A DNA stretch of 64,000 nt from Burkholderiaceae bacterium (GTDB taxonomy: Bacteria; Pseudomonadota; Gammaproteobacteria; Burkholderiales; Burkholderiaceae_C). The translations under genes and the position numbers were made by a program. Position 1 is the stretch's first letter. Every line of letters begins with the position of its first letter. Below are positions 53,846 to 62,658 of this stretch, one piece after another. The stretch is taken from contig JACKLN010000003.1 in the NCBI GenBank assembly GCA_024235855.1, forward strand, positions 62,001 through 126,000, read 5' to 3'. Below the pieces are notes generated by a model that did no database searches, was not told the origin of the DNA, and was given only the letters and a program-made list of their open reading frames with translations.

Positions 53846-55929
53846 CAGCGCGGCACGCTCCGGCTCGTCTGCAGGTGCACGAGCTCCAGGCGCTCCTTGC
53901 GCAGCAGCCGGTTGGCGGCGTCGCGCTCCACGATGTCGATGGCCACCGGGTGGCCGAGTTCGGGCGAATACCAGACGGTGCGTTCCCATTGCACGTCGCG
54001 GCGCGTGCGCTGAGGCATGCGCCACTCGCGGACCCAGCCTTCGCCTTCCATCGGCAGCACGTCGAAGGTGCCGGCGCTGGTGGTCAGGCGCGTGGGGCGG
54101 CCGACCTCGACCTCGCCTTCCCAGCGGCGCTTGCCGCGGCCGTCGCGGCTCTCGAACTCCTCGTCGAACGCGATGTCGCGGCTTTCGCCCACCTTGGGGC
54201 CGGACCACCAGAAGGACTCGGCGGGCGTGAAAGTGGCGCTGCCGCCCGGCCCGCTGCGGCTGCGCACACGGCCCTGGGCGTCGAAGGTCACGGTGTCGTC
54301 GCCTTCACGGCCGCTGAGCTCGCCTGCGGTCTGCAAGGCGTCGATGACCTGCATGACCAGGCCCACCGATTCGCCCTTCCACTGGTCGACGCGGCGGTAG
54401 GTGAAGCTGTCGCCGGCCGCGTAGCCATAGGGATTCATCGGCGGTGCGGCCGGTGCCGCCGGTGGGGGTGGTGCGTCCAGTGTCGGCGCCGGCGCCGGTA
54501 CCGAGGTCGCTGGCGTCGGTTGCACCGCGCCGGTCGCGATCGGCGACGCTGGTGGCGCGGCGCCCGACTGCCCGGTCGGCGGCGCACCGTCCTGCGGGGC
54601 CCGAGCATCGTTGATGTCGGGTGCCTTGGTGCCGCTGCCGTCTCGAGACGGCGCACGCACGGTCGTCGTCTCCGGGACATCCGGCCTCGAGAGCGCGCTG
54701 GCCGTCGCCGCGACGACACCCACCGCGGCGGTGGCGCCCTGGGCGGCCAGGGTCTGGGCCGCCGCCACCTTGGCCGCCTCGGCCTGTGCAGCGGTGGCCA
54801 GCGCGGCCTGGGCCGCGCCCACGGCCGCCGTCGCCGCAGCCGTGCCGGCGGCCGTGCCAGCGGTCGCGGCTGGCCCGGCGGCCACGGGTGCACCCCCTGG
54901 CGCCGGCGGCGCGACCTCCGGCGCCGGGGCCTGGGCCGGGCGGGCGTTTCGGCGCAGCGCTTCCAGCGCCTGCCCGCCCGCGACAGCCACGGCCCGCCGG
55001 GCTGCGGCCTCCGGCCACTGTGCGATCGGCACGGTCGGGGCCCCGAGTTCGTCGCGCTCGTCGGTGCGGCCACCGAGCCACGGGTCGATCGCCTGGCCGG
55101 TGGCGTCCAGCGTCAGCCGGCGCGTTTCCAGCAGCACCTGCGGCCCCGTGCGGCCGGCGGACAGCAAGGCATGCACGAAGGCGGTGCCGAAGGGGCTGCC
55201 GGTGGTCTCGCGCGGATCCTGCGGCGGCGGGGAAGGCAGTGCCGGCGGCTGCCAGCGTGGCAGGGTCTGGCCGGGCTGGGCCGACAGCAGGGCCATCACG
55301 CCGTCGGGCAGCGTGGGCGTGGCCAGCCCTTGCCAGTCGGCCGGCAGCCGGGGCAGGGGTGTGGCACCGTCCACCACCAGCAGGCGCAGGCTGGCCGGGG
55401 TGATCTGCAGCGCCAGCACCAGTTCGTCCAGCGGCAGCGAGGCGGCCTTGAGCGCGGCCGCGTCAGGTGCCGCGTCGCCCGCGCGCAGGCTGCGGGTCAC
55501 CAGCCAGGACCGGCCGTCCAGCCGTGCCCCGGCGCCCGCGATGTAGATCAGCCCGGCGCCCGCCGGGTCCAGCCGCTGGCGGAACTCGGCCAGGCTGCGG
55601 CGCAGGTCGTCGGCGCTCAGGTCGGGCCGCGCCATCACCAGGTAGCCGTTGCGACGCAGCGACTCGGCCACCGCGGCAGCGTCGCGGCGCACGGCCGGCA
55701 GGTCGACGTCCCCGACCCTGCTCAGCCCGACCACCAGGGCCAGCCGCTGACGTCCGAGGCCGAGCAGCTGGGTCGCGGCCTTGACCTCCGGTGCGACGGG
55801 GAGCACGGCCTGTGCCCAGGCGGCGCCGCTCGCTGCGAGCAATGCCCCGGTGGCCCAGAGCATGACCAGGCCACGCCAGGCCGGGAAGGGCTGGGTCCGG
55901 CGTGTCGCGGGTGCGGGGGCAGGCTGCAT
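53845..55929 (-). CDS. Secreted caspase-like protein lacking the catalytic His and Cys
   Basis: A protein of 694 aa with a signal or anchor near residues 18-40 (LVMLWATGALLAASGAAWA). Residues about 60-260 have the caspase p20 pattern (LALVVGLSRV, VRRDAAAVAESLRRNGYLV, GLIYIAGAGARLDG, LLVVDGATPLP). The usual AGHG is AGAG (Ala133) and the usual DAC is DGA (Ala189), so the domain should be inactive. A low-complexity Ala/Pro linker (about 330-465) leads to a C-terminal beta domain (about 470-694; GDSFTYRRVDQWKGE, GTFDVLPMEGEGWV) I cannot assign. First gene of the set with rlpA and perhaps the CHAT gene. Confidence 0.7.
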   Translation of the reverse strand: MQPAPAPATRRTQPFPAWRGLVMLWATGALLAASGAAWAQAVLPVAPEVKAATQLLGLGRQRLALVVGLSRVGDVDLPAVRRDAAAVAESLRRNGYLVMARPDLSADDLRRSLAEFRQRLDPAGAGLIYIAGAGARLDGRSWLVTRSLRAGDAAPDAAALKAASLPLDELVLALQITPASLRLLVVDGATPLPRLPADWQGLATPTLPDGVMALLSAQPGQTLPRWQPPALPSPPPQDPRETTGSPFGTAFVHALLSAGRTGPQVLLETRRLTLDATGQAIDPWLGGRTDERDELGAPTVPIAQWPEAAARRAVAVAGGQALEALRRNARPAQAPAPEVAPPAPGGAPVAAGPAATAGTAAGTAAATAAVGAAQAALATAAQAEAAKVAAAQTLAAQGATAAVGVVAATASALSRPDVPETTTVRAPSRDGSGTKAPDINDARAPQDGAPPTGQSGAAPPASPIATGAVQPTPATSVPAPAPTLDAPPPPAAPAAPPMNPYGYAAGDSFTYRRVDQWKGESVGLVMQVIDALQTAGELSGREGDDTVTFDAQGRVRSRSGPGGSATFTPAESFWWSGPKVGESRDIAFDEEFESRDGRGKRRWEGEVEVGRPTRLTTSAGTFDVLPMEGEGWVREWRMPQRTRRDVQWERTVWYSPELGHPVAIDIVERDAANRLLRKERLELVHLQTSRSVPR

Positions 55930-56134
55930 GGCGGCTGGGGTGGGCGTGTCCGGATGTTAGCGAGGCCTCCGGCGGATCCCCACAGGGCGGGCCCTCAGCG
56001 ACCCGGCATGTTGGCCCGCGACAGGCCCGGCCTCGCGCAAAGGTGATGGGGCGGTTGGGTGGGTCTGGGTGGGGCATTTCCCCCAAGTACGGGGGCCCGG
56101 GCAACCCGTTGGCTTCGAGGGGCGTCCGTAAGTC

Positions 56135-56162
56135 ATTGAAATGAAAAGAGTTCTGATAAAAT
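56135..56162 (+). promoter_or_regulatory. AT-rich promoter region ahead of the P-loop gene
   Basis: Positions 56120-56185 are strikingly AT-rich in a GC-rich window. A TTGAAA followed 15 bases later by TAAAAT resembles a sigma-70 promoter, although the spacing is short. Confidence 0.4.
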
Positions 56163-56178
56163 GGGAAAATAATCCCAT
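56161..56178. promoter_or_regulatory. Inverted repeat at the promoter
   Basis: ATGGGA-AAATAA-TCCCAT is a perfect 6-bp repeat with an AT-only spacer overlapping the expected transcription start. It is a candidate operator. No regulator is adjacent. Confidence 0.4.
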
Positions 56179-56228
56179 GTATGGCATGGCGGATGCATGT
56201 CTCTGCCCATCCTGACCTGGAGAGACCC

Positions 56229-57305
56229 ATGACCTCACTGCCCGATATCAGCCTGCTGGCCCCCGCACGCGCCCAGTCCCTGAGGATGCCCTTCGTCACG
56301 CGCCGGGTGCCGCGCAACGCCATGGCCACACTCGTCGGCGGCGACCGGGCGCCCCGCCCCGGCGACCTCGTGCTCGTGCGCGTCGAGCGCCTGGGCCAGC
56401 ATCGCCACCTGGAACTGGTGAGCGGGCGGCGGGCCCGCCTGTTCCCGGGCGACGAGGTCGTGCTCGCCTACGGCCACCGCTACGCGCCGGACCAGTTCGA
56501 GGCCGAGGTGCCGGTGGACCTCGGGCCCTGTCACATGGTGGCCGCCGGCGGCATCGCGTCGACCATGCTGTCGCGCCATGGCCGCATTCGTGCCGCCACC
56601 CAGGTGCAGCCCCTGGGCCTGATCGGCGACCGCCAGGGTCGGGTCATCAACCTGGCCGACCATGCGCTGCCGGTACCGCCCGCGGTGCGCCGGCGCCCGT
56701 TCACGGTGGCCGTGCTCGGCACGTCGATGAACGCGGGCAAGACGGAGACGGTGAGCCACCTGGTACGCGGGCTGGCCGCGGCCGGGCTGCGCGTGGGTGC
56801 CGCCAAGGTCACCGGCACCGGTTCCGGCGGCGATGTCTGGAGCATGACCGACGCCGGCGCGCACAGCGTGCTCGACTTCACCGACGCCGGCATGGCGTCC
56901 ACCTACCTGGCCGACGAGGCGCAGCTGGTGGCGGCGATGCAGCGCCTGCTGGACACCCTGGCGGCACACGGCCACGAGGCCGTCGTGTTCGAGGTGGCCG
57001 ACGGCCTGTTCCAGCGCGAGACCGGGATGTTGGCGGCCTCGGCGGCGTTCGCCCAGACGGTCGATGCCGTGGTCTTCGCCGCCGGCGATGCGATGGGCAG
57101 CGCGATGGGCATCACCCGGCTGCGCGAGCTCGGTCTGCCCGTGCGTGCGGCCAGCGGCCTGGTGACGGCCTCGCCGCTGGCAGCGCGCGAGGCCGCCGCG
57201 GCGACCGGCTTGCCGGTGCTGGACCTGGAGGCGCTGAGCAGCGCCGGCGTGGCCGAGGTGCTGGGACGACCGGCTGAGGTGCGCCTGGTCGGGGCCGCAG
57301 GATGA
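56229..57305 (+). CDS. P-loop NTPase, DUF1611/MobB-like
   Basis: A protein of 358 aa. An N-terminal beta-rich part (about 30-140) is followed by a P-loop domain with Walker A GTSMNAGKTET (Gly164, Lys171) and a switch-like region FEVADGLFQRETGML. It is closest to DUF1611/molybdopterin-guanine dinucleotide MobB-type NTPases, but I cannot name a reaction. ATG 56229 has GGAGAG upstream. The stop overlaps the next start (ATGA), so it is translated together with the ABC exporter gene. Confidence 0.55.
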   Translation: MTSLPDISLLAPARAQSLRMPFVTRRVPRNAMATLVGGDRAPRPGDLVLVRVERLGQHRHLELVSGRRARLFPGDEVVLAYGHRYAPDQFEAEVPVDLGPCHMVAAGGIASTMLSRHGRIRAATQVQPLGLIGDRQGRVINLADHALPVPPAVRRRPFTVAVLGTSMNAGKTETVSHLVRGLAAAGLRVGAAKVTGTGSGGDVWSMTDAGAHSVLDFTDAGMASTYLADEAQLVAAMQRLLDTLAAHGHEAVVFEVADGLFQRETGMLAASAAFAQTVDAVVFAAGDAMGSAMGITRLRELGLPVRAASGLVTASPLAAREAAAATGLPVLDLEALSSAGVAEVLGRPAEVRLVGAAG

Positions 57306-59063
57306 ACGCCGCGCTGCCCGACGCCCTCGACGGCCCGGGGCGGCGCGCGCTGGCCGCGCTGGTGGCCAACGGGCTGGCCCAGGCCGCCTGCGTGGTGGCC
57401 GGCGCGCTGGCCGTGCGCACCGTGTTCCAGGGGCTGGGCCCGGCGGGACCAGCGGGCCCTGCGCTCTGGGCGATCCTGCTGGTGCTCGCCGGCAGCGGCG
57501 CCGCGTTGGCCGGCCTGCGCTGGCTGGAGCGGGTGCAGGCCGAACGGCTGGGGCAGACCTACGCCGCGCGCGTGCGGCTGCACCTGTTCGACGCCCTGGC
57601 CAGGCAGCCGCAGCGCGTGGCGGCACGTGCGCACGGCGCGCTGCTGATGCGGGTGGCCGGCGATTCGGCGGCACTGCGCCGGTGGTTGGCCCGTGGTGTG
57701 CCGCGCCTGATCGTCGGCGGGCTGGCGGGCGGTCTGGCGCTGGCCGTGCTACTGACGTGGCTGGCCCCGGTGGGCGGCGTGGCCCTGGCCGCTTACGCGC
57801 TGACTGCCGCGGCCCTGGCCGCTGCGGCGCGCCGGGCCACGCCCGCCGTGCGCACGGCGCGCCGGCGTCAGGCGGTGCTGGCCGCCGAACTGGGGGACCG
57901 GCTGGGCGCGCTGGCCACCGTCCACCTGTTCGGCCAGGCCGGCCGCGAGCGTCACCGGCTCCACCGCCGCCAGCAGGCCGTGGTCCAGGCCATGGTGGCG
58001 CAGCGGCGTGCCCTGGCCGGGTTGACGGCCCTCTCGCAGGCCGGCGCGGCGGTGGCGGCGGGCCTGGCTCTGGGGGCCGGTGCGTGGTGGGTGCAGCAGG
58101 GCGGTGCCGCCGTCGCCGACCTCGCCGGCGCGGTGGCGCTGCTGGCCCTGGCCGGGCCGTCGGTGGCCGGCCTGGGCCGGAGTGGCGGCCGACCGCGAGG
58201 CAGCGCGCGTTGCGCGCGAGCGGCTCGCCGCGCTGCTCACGGGCATGTCGTCGGCGCCCGCTGTGCCGGCCAAACCCACTGCGCGCGCCGAGCCTCGCGG
58301 GCCCGGCCCCGCCGCCGGGCTGGAGCGGCAGGTGACCCGGCCCGGCGGCGCCATCGCGGTCGCCCTGCGCGGCCTGACGCTGCGCGGCGTCGTCGACGAC
58401 GTGACCACCACCGTGCCGCCCGGCGCACGAGTGGCCATCGTGGGGGCCAACGGTGCCGGCAAGTCCAGCCTGCTGGCCCTGGCCTGCGGCCTGGTGACGC
58501 CGGACAGCGGCGAGGTGACGCTCGATGGCACGCCCATTGCCGCCCTGTCGCCGGCGGAACTCCGCCGCCGGGTCGGCGTGGTCTCGCCCGAGGTGCCGCT
58601 GCTGCGCGGCACGCTGGGCCGCAACCTGTCCTACGCCCGCCCTCGGGCCAGCAACGGCCGGCGTGAACGCGTGGCAGCGCTGTGCGGCGTGGACGAGTTG
58701 CTGCAGCAGCTGCCGCAGGGCGAGGCCACGCGGCTGGCCGGTGGCGCACGCAACCTGTCCTGGGGCCAGCGCCAGCGCGTCGCCTGGGCGCGTGCCCTGC
58801 TCAGCGGCCCCGGCCTGCTGCTGCTGGACGAACCCGACGCGCACCTGGATGCCGACTCGGCCGCGCACCTCGATCGCGTCCTGCAGCGCTTTCCGGGCAC
58901 GGTGATGATGGTCACGCACGACCTGCAGCGCCTGCGCATGGCCGACGAGGTGTGGCATCTCGAAGCCGGTCGCCTGGTCGAGCGCGGCACGCCGGCCGAG
59001 CTGTTGGCCGGCGCCACGCGCACGCGCGCACTGTTCGCGCGCCAGTTGCGTCGCGTGTCATGA
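57302..59063 (+). pseudogene. ABC exporter (CydC-like permease-ATPase fusion) with a frameshift
   Basis: The membrane half (from 57302; several helices) is in one frame until about 58181 (SVAGLGR), then the sequence continues in the +1 frame (VAADREAARVARERLAALL) into a complete ATPase: GANGAGKSS, degenerate signature LSWGQ, LLLLDEP and THD. One extra base near 58181, or two lost, would explain it. Without the shift the protein would be about 587 aa, normal for a half-exporter. It may be a sequencing error, a recent inactivation or programmed slippage (no classic slippery run is seen). Confidence 0.75.
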
Positions 59064-60079
59064 ACCTTTCCAAGTCCGAAGCCGTGATCCCGGTGGCGAA
59101 TCCTGCCCGGCGGCGACTCATGGCGGGGCTGGCCGGCGCCGCTGTCGTGGGATCCCCCGGCCCGCAGGGCGCCCAGGCCCGGCCATGGCCTGACGGCGCG
59201 GGCGGGCAGGCCATGGCGGGCGAGGCCGGGTTCGCCTGGTACTGGCACGTGCCGGCGCAGGCCGGCCCTGGTGCACCCATCCTCGTCAGCGTGCACGGGA
59301 TCTCGCGCAACGCGCAGGAGCACCTGGCCATGTTCCGCCCGCTGGCCGACGCCGCCGGTGTGGTGCTCCTGGTCCCGGTGTTCCCGCAGGCGGGATTCCC
59401 GCACTACCAGCGGCTGCAGGCGGGCGCCGACGGGCGCCGCCCCGACCGGCTGCTGCTGGAGGCGGTGCGCGACGTGGCCGCCCGGACCGGTGCGGACCGG
59501 CGACGGCTGCACCTGTTCGGCTACTCGGGCGGCGCCCAGTTCGTGCACCGCTTCGTGATGCGACACCCGGCGCGGGTGCGCAGCTACGCGCTGGGCGCCG
59601 CGGGCTGGTACACCTTGCCCGACCCGGCGCTGCGCTACCCGCATGGCCTGGCCTACAGCCGGCGCTGGCGCAACGGGGGCTTCGACCTCGCGGCGCTGCT
59701 GGCGGTACCGGGCCTGGTCATGGCCGGTGAACGCGAGCGCGCCGACAGCAGCGCGCTGCGCACGACAGGGCGGGCTGTCACCGCCCAGGGCGACGATCGG
59801 CGTGCACGGGCCCGCTGCTGGGTCGGCGCGATGCAGGAGGCGGCGCAGGCCCTGGGGCTGCCGTCACCGGTGGCCTACCATGAGCTGCCGCGCGCCGGGC
59901 ACTCGTTCCGGCGCAGCATGCTGCGCGGGGGGATGGGGGAGATGGTGCTGGCCCACGTGGCCGACGCTGAAGCGCGGCGTGCTCAGCTGGCGCGACCGGC
60001 AGGAATCGAACCTGCGCCACAGCCTTCGGAGGGCTGGATGATATCCACTTCACCACGGTCGCCAGAGCGCGGATTCTAG
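59060..60079 (+). CDS. Alpha/beta hydrolase with Tat-like signal
   Basis: A protein of 339 aa. The N-terminus has an Arg cluster and hydrophobic stretch (RRRLMAGLAGAAVVG) like a Tat signal. The hydrolase core shows VSVHGISRN (oxyanion), nucleophile Ser in FGYSGGAQ, and a late His in PRAGHSFRR. The ATG overlaps the stop of the ABC gene (ATGA). The last 30 or so residues are read from the complement of a tRNA gene, and the stop is the same CTAG as comM. The natural C-terminus may have been replaced. Confidence 0.75.
   Translation: MNLSKSEAVIPVANPARRRLMAGLAGAAVVGSPGPQGAQARPWPDGAGGQAMAGEAGFAWYWHVPAQAGPGAPILVSVHGISRNAQEHLAMFRPLADAAGVVLLVPVFPQAGFPHYQRLQAGADGRRPDRLLLEAVRDVAARTGADRRRLHLFGYSGGAQFVHRFVMRHPARVRSYALGAAGWYTLPDPALRYPHGLAYSRRWRNGGFDLAALLAVPGLVMAGERERADSSALRTTGRAVTAQGDDRRARARCWVGAMQEAAQALGLPSPVAYHELPRAGHSFRRSMLRGGMGEMVLAHVADAEARRAQLARPAGIEPAPQPSEGWMISTSPRSPERGF
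59988..60062 (-). tRNA. tRNA-Arg (anticodon CCG)
   Basis: A 75-nt tRNA with encoded CCA. The acceptor stem GCGACCG/CGGTCGC is perfect, the anticodon loop CTCCGAA in stem CAGCC/GGCTG gives CCG, and the T arm is GCAGG-TTCGAAT-CCTGC. It reads CGG codons. It lies 13 bases after the comM stop on the same strand and fully inside the 3' end of the hydrolase frame on the other strand. Confidence 0.95.
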
Positions 60080-61629
60080 CCGCCTGCGGCGCCAGGCGCG
60101 CCGGTGCCGACCACGCCGCGGCGGAACTGCAGGGCCTCGGCCACGTGGGGCAGTTCCACCGTCGTGCTGCCGGCGAGGTCGGCCACCGTGCGCGCCACGC
60201 GCAGCGTGCGGTGCAAGCCGCGGCCGGACCAGCCCAGGCGCTCTGCCGCCTGGCGCAGGAACGTGGTGGCGGCTGCGGCCGCCTGCGCATGGGTTTCCAC
60301 GACACCGGCCTCGAGCGCCGCGTTGGCGCAGCCCTGGCGCTGCACCGCCAGCGCCCGCGCCGACGCGACGCGCGCGGCCACGTCGGCGCTGGTCTCGCCG
60401 TCGGTCTGACCCAGCAGGTCGGCCGGCTTCACGGCCGGCACCTCCACCTGCAGGTCGATGCGGTCCAGCAGCGGGCCGGAGAGGCGCGCCTGGTAGCGTG
60501 ACACCGCCTCGGGCGTGCAACGGCAGGCGCGACCGGTGGCGGCATACGCGCCCAGCCAGCCGCAGGGGCAGGGGTTCATCGCCGCCACCAGCTGGAAGCG
60601 GGCGGGGAAGCTGGCCTGGCGCGCGGCGCGCGAGATGGTGATGCGGCCGTTCTCCAGCGGCTCGCGCAGCGCCTCCAGCGCGCTACGGGGGTATTCCGGC
60701 AGCTCGTCGAGGAAGAGCACGCCGCCATGGGCGAGCGAGATCTCGCCCGGCCGCGGCGGCGTGCCACCGCCCACCAGGGCCACGGCACTGGCGGAATGGT
60801 GCGGCGCGCGGAACGGGCGCTCCCCGAAGACCGTGCCCACGCTGTCGCTGCCGCCGCGGGCCAGTCCCAGCAGGGCCGCACTTTCCAGGGCTTCCTCGTC
60901 ATCCATGGCAGGCAGCAGGCCCGGCAGGCGCACCGCCAGCATCGACTTGCCGCTGCCCGGCGGCCCGGCCAGCAGCAGGCCGTGGCCACCGGCGGCGGCC
61001 ACCTCCAGCGCGCGCTTGGCGCCGGCCTGGCCCTTCACGTCGCGCAGGTCGGGCACCGGTGCCTGCGGGCCGCCTGCCGTGGCCTGTGCCGTGGGCAGCG
61101 CGACGGCTGCATCGCCCGGCTGCAGGCTGGCCACCACGTCCAGCAGATGGCGGGCGGCCTGCACCGCCACGCCGGGCACGCGGGCCGCCTCGGCGGCGCT
61201 GTCGGCCGGCAGCACCAGGGTGCCGCCGCCACTGCGCCGAAGGCCCAGGGCCAGGGCCACCGCGCCGCGCACGGGGCGCAGGTCGCCGGCCAGGCCCAGC
61301 TCGCCGGCGAACTCGGCGGCGGCCAGGCGTGCCGCATCCAGCCGGCCGTCGGCGGCCAGGATGCCCAGCGCGATCGGCAGGTCGAAGCGGCCGGATTCCT
61401 TCGGCAGGTCCGCCGGTGCCAGGCTCACGGTGATGCGCTTGTTGTGGGGGAAGCCGAAACCGCTCTGCTGCAGCGCCGCGCGCACGCGCTCGCGCGACTC
61501 CTTGACCTCGGTCTCGGCCAGGCCCACGAGCGTGAATCCGGGCAGGCCGGGGGCGAGCTGAACCTCCACCTGCACCGGCGGGGCCTGCAGCCCGTCGAGC
61601 GCACGGCTGCGCACCACGGCCAAGGTCAT
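60076..61629 (-). CDS. comM: ComM/YifB family Mg-chelatase-like ATPase
   Basis: A protein of 517 aa. An N-terminal Lon-like domain (about 1-180; LPGFTLVGLAETEVKESRER) precedes an AAA+ domain with Walker A GPPGSGKS, Walker B LFLDELPE and FNAA-like NPCPCGW, then a C-terminal helical domain. ComM is a branch-migration helicase that helps natural transformation. GGAAGGATC precedes ATG 61629. The frame is open beyond, but those residues lack family similarity. tRNA-Arg follows directly. Confidence 0.92.
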   Translation of the reverse strand: MTLAVVRSRALDGLQAPPVQVEVQLAPGLPGFTLVGLAETEVKESRERVRAALQQSGFGFPHNKRITVSLAPADLPKESGRFDLPIALGILAADGRLDAARLAAAEFAGELGLAGDLRPVRGAVALALGLRRSGGGTLVLPADSAAEAARVPGVAVQAARHLLDVVASLQPGDAAVALPTAQATAGGPQAPVPDLRDVKGQAGAKRALEVAAAGGHGLLLAGPPGSGKSMLAVRLPGLLPAMDDEEALESAALLGLARGGSDSVGTVFGERPFRAPHHSASAVALVGGGTPPRPGEISLAHGGVLFLDELPEYPRSALEALREPLENGRITISRAARQASFPARFQLVAAMNPCPCGWLGAYAATGRACRCTPEAVSRYQARLSGPLLDRIDLQVEVPAVKPADLLGQTDGETSADVAARVASARALAVQRQGCANAALEAGVVETHAQAAAAATTFLRQAAERLGWSGRGLHRTLRVARTVADLAGSTTVELPHVAEALQFRRGVVGTGAPGAAGG

Positions 61630-61793
61630 CGGCGGATCCTTCCTGTCATGTGTGCGTGATCGTGCCACGGGCCGTGTCCCCCCCGCCACGGGCGCCCTTG
61701 GCGGCCGCTGGCGTGGCGTTCCGGCCAGGCGCTGACGTGGATGCACGGCCAGGAGGTCACGACGCGCACATCGAAGGTGCATATCGCCCTAGC

Positions 61794-61808
61794 GCACCAA
61801 CCAAGTGC
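61794..61808. promoter_or_regulatory. NtrC-like activator site
   Basis: GCAC-N7-GTGC, the core of the NtrC consensus, about 65 bases upstream of the sigma-54 promoter. The spacer is CAACCAA. A related GGTGC...GCACC pair lies next to it. Confidence 0.55.
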
Positions 61809-61871
61809 ACCGATCTGGCGCGCCGCGCACCGCCGGGGCGTGCGGCTGGCCCAAGCCCGTGCGTGCGAAGG

Positions 61872-61887
61872 TGGCATGGAAGCTGCA
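61872..61887 (+). promoter_or_regulatory. Sigma-54 promoter of torF-glnK-amtB
   Basis: TGGCATGGAAGCTGCA: GG and GC separated by exactly ten bases, a good match to TGGCACG-N4-TTGCA. It lies about 48 bases before the torF start. Confidence 0.75.
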
Positions 61888-61934
61888 AAAAGCGCTCCGG
61901 CAGTTTTCACCATCCTCACCCGTTTGGAGCGTTC

Positions 61935-62630
61935 ATGAAGAAGACCCTGATCACCCTCGCCGCCGCGGCTGCCGCCGTCCTTGCCCCCAGCCTGGCCATG
62001 GCCGAGGTGTCGGCCAACGTGGCCGTGACGAGCAAGTACAAGTTCCGTGGCCAGGACCAGAGCGACGCCAGCAAGGCCGTGCTGCCCGCGATCCAGGGCG
62101 GTTTCGACTGGTCCGAGGGCGGCTTCTACCTCGGCAACTGGAACTCCAGCGTCGGCTTCCTGGGCGGCACCGAGATGGACTTCTACGGCGGCTACTCCGG
62201 CGAAGCGGCCGGCCTGAGCTACGACGTCGGCGTCCTGTACTACTACTACCCGGGCCCGGACAGCAGCGGCAACACCACCGAGCTCTACGGCAGCGTGGGC
62301 TGGGGCCCGCTGACGGCCAAGTACTCGCGCGTCGTGTCGAGCAAGTGGTTCGGTGTCGACGGCGGCAAGGGCACCGGCTACTTCGAGGTCAACGCCGAGA
62401 TGGAAGTGGCCAGCGGCATCACGCTGGTCGGCCACGTGGGTGCCACGCAGTTCTCCGGCGGCGCCAAGGACAACGGCGCGGTGAACTACAGCGACTACAA
62501 GCTGGGCGTCGGCTTCGACCTGGGCTCGGGCTTCTCGCTCGAGGGCGCCTACGTCGGCGCGACCAAGAAGTCCGACTGGGGCGACATCAACAAGAGCCGC
62601 CTGCTGCTCACGCTGAGCAAGTCGCTCTGA
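61935..62630 (+). CDS. TorF-family outer-membrane porin-like protein
   Basis: A protein of 231 aa. A signal peptide (MKKTLITLAAAAAAVLAPSLAMA) precedes a beta-barrel of about ten strands with aromatic girdles (SKYKFRGQDQSDASKAVLPA, YDVGVLYYYYPG) and a terminal hydrophobic residue (LSKSL). TorF proteins are putative porins and in betaproteobacteria often precede glnK-amtB, so this one probably helps ammonium or another nitrogen compound reach the inner membrane. GGAG precedes the start. It is the first gene of the nitrogen-regulated operon. Confidence 0.85.
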   Translation: MKKTLITLAAAAAAVLAPSLAMAEVSANVAVTSKYKFRGQDQSDASKAVLPAIQGGFDWSEGGFYLGNWNSSVGFLGGTEMDFYGGYSGEAAGLSYDVGVLYYYYPGPDSSGNTTELYGSVGWGPLTAKYSRVVSSKWFGVDGGKGTGYFEVNAEMEVASGITLVGHVGATQFSGGAKDNGAVNYSDYKLGVGFDLGSGFSLEGAYVGATKKSDWGDINKSRLLLTLSKSL

Positions 62631-62658
62631 TCCCGTCCACCGGAACAAGGAGAGAGCC

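Larger units (their letters stand above)
61630..61934. other. Regulatory region between comM and torF
   Basis: This 305-base gap holds no gene I can support. Its right part carries the NtrC-like site (61794-61808) and the sigma-54 promoter (61872-61887) listed separately. Confidence 0.6.

Noticed and set aside
58160..58200. Programmed ribosomal frameshift in the ABC exporter
   Set aside because: No slippery heptamer or downstream pseudoknot is apparent. An indel or sequencing error is simpler.
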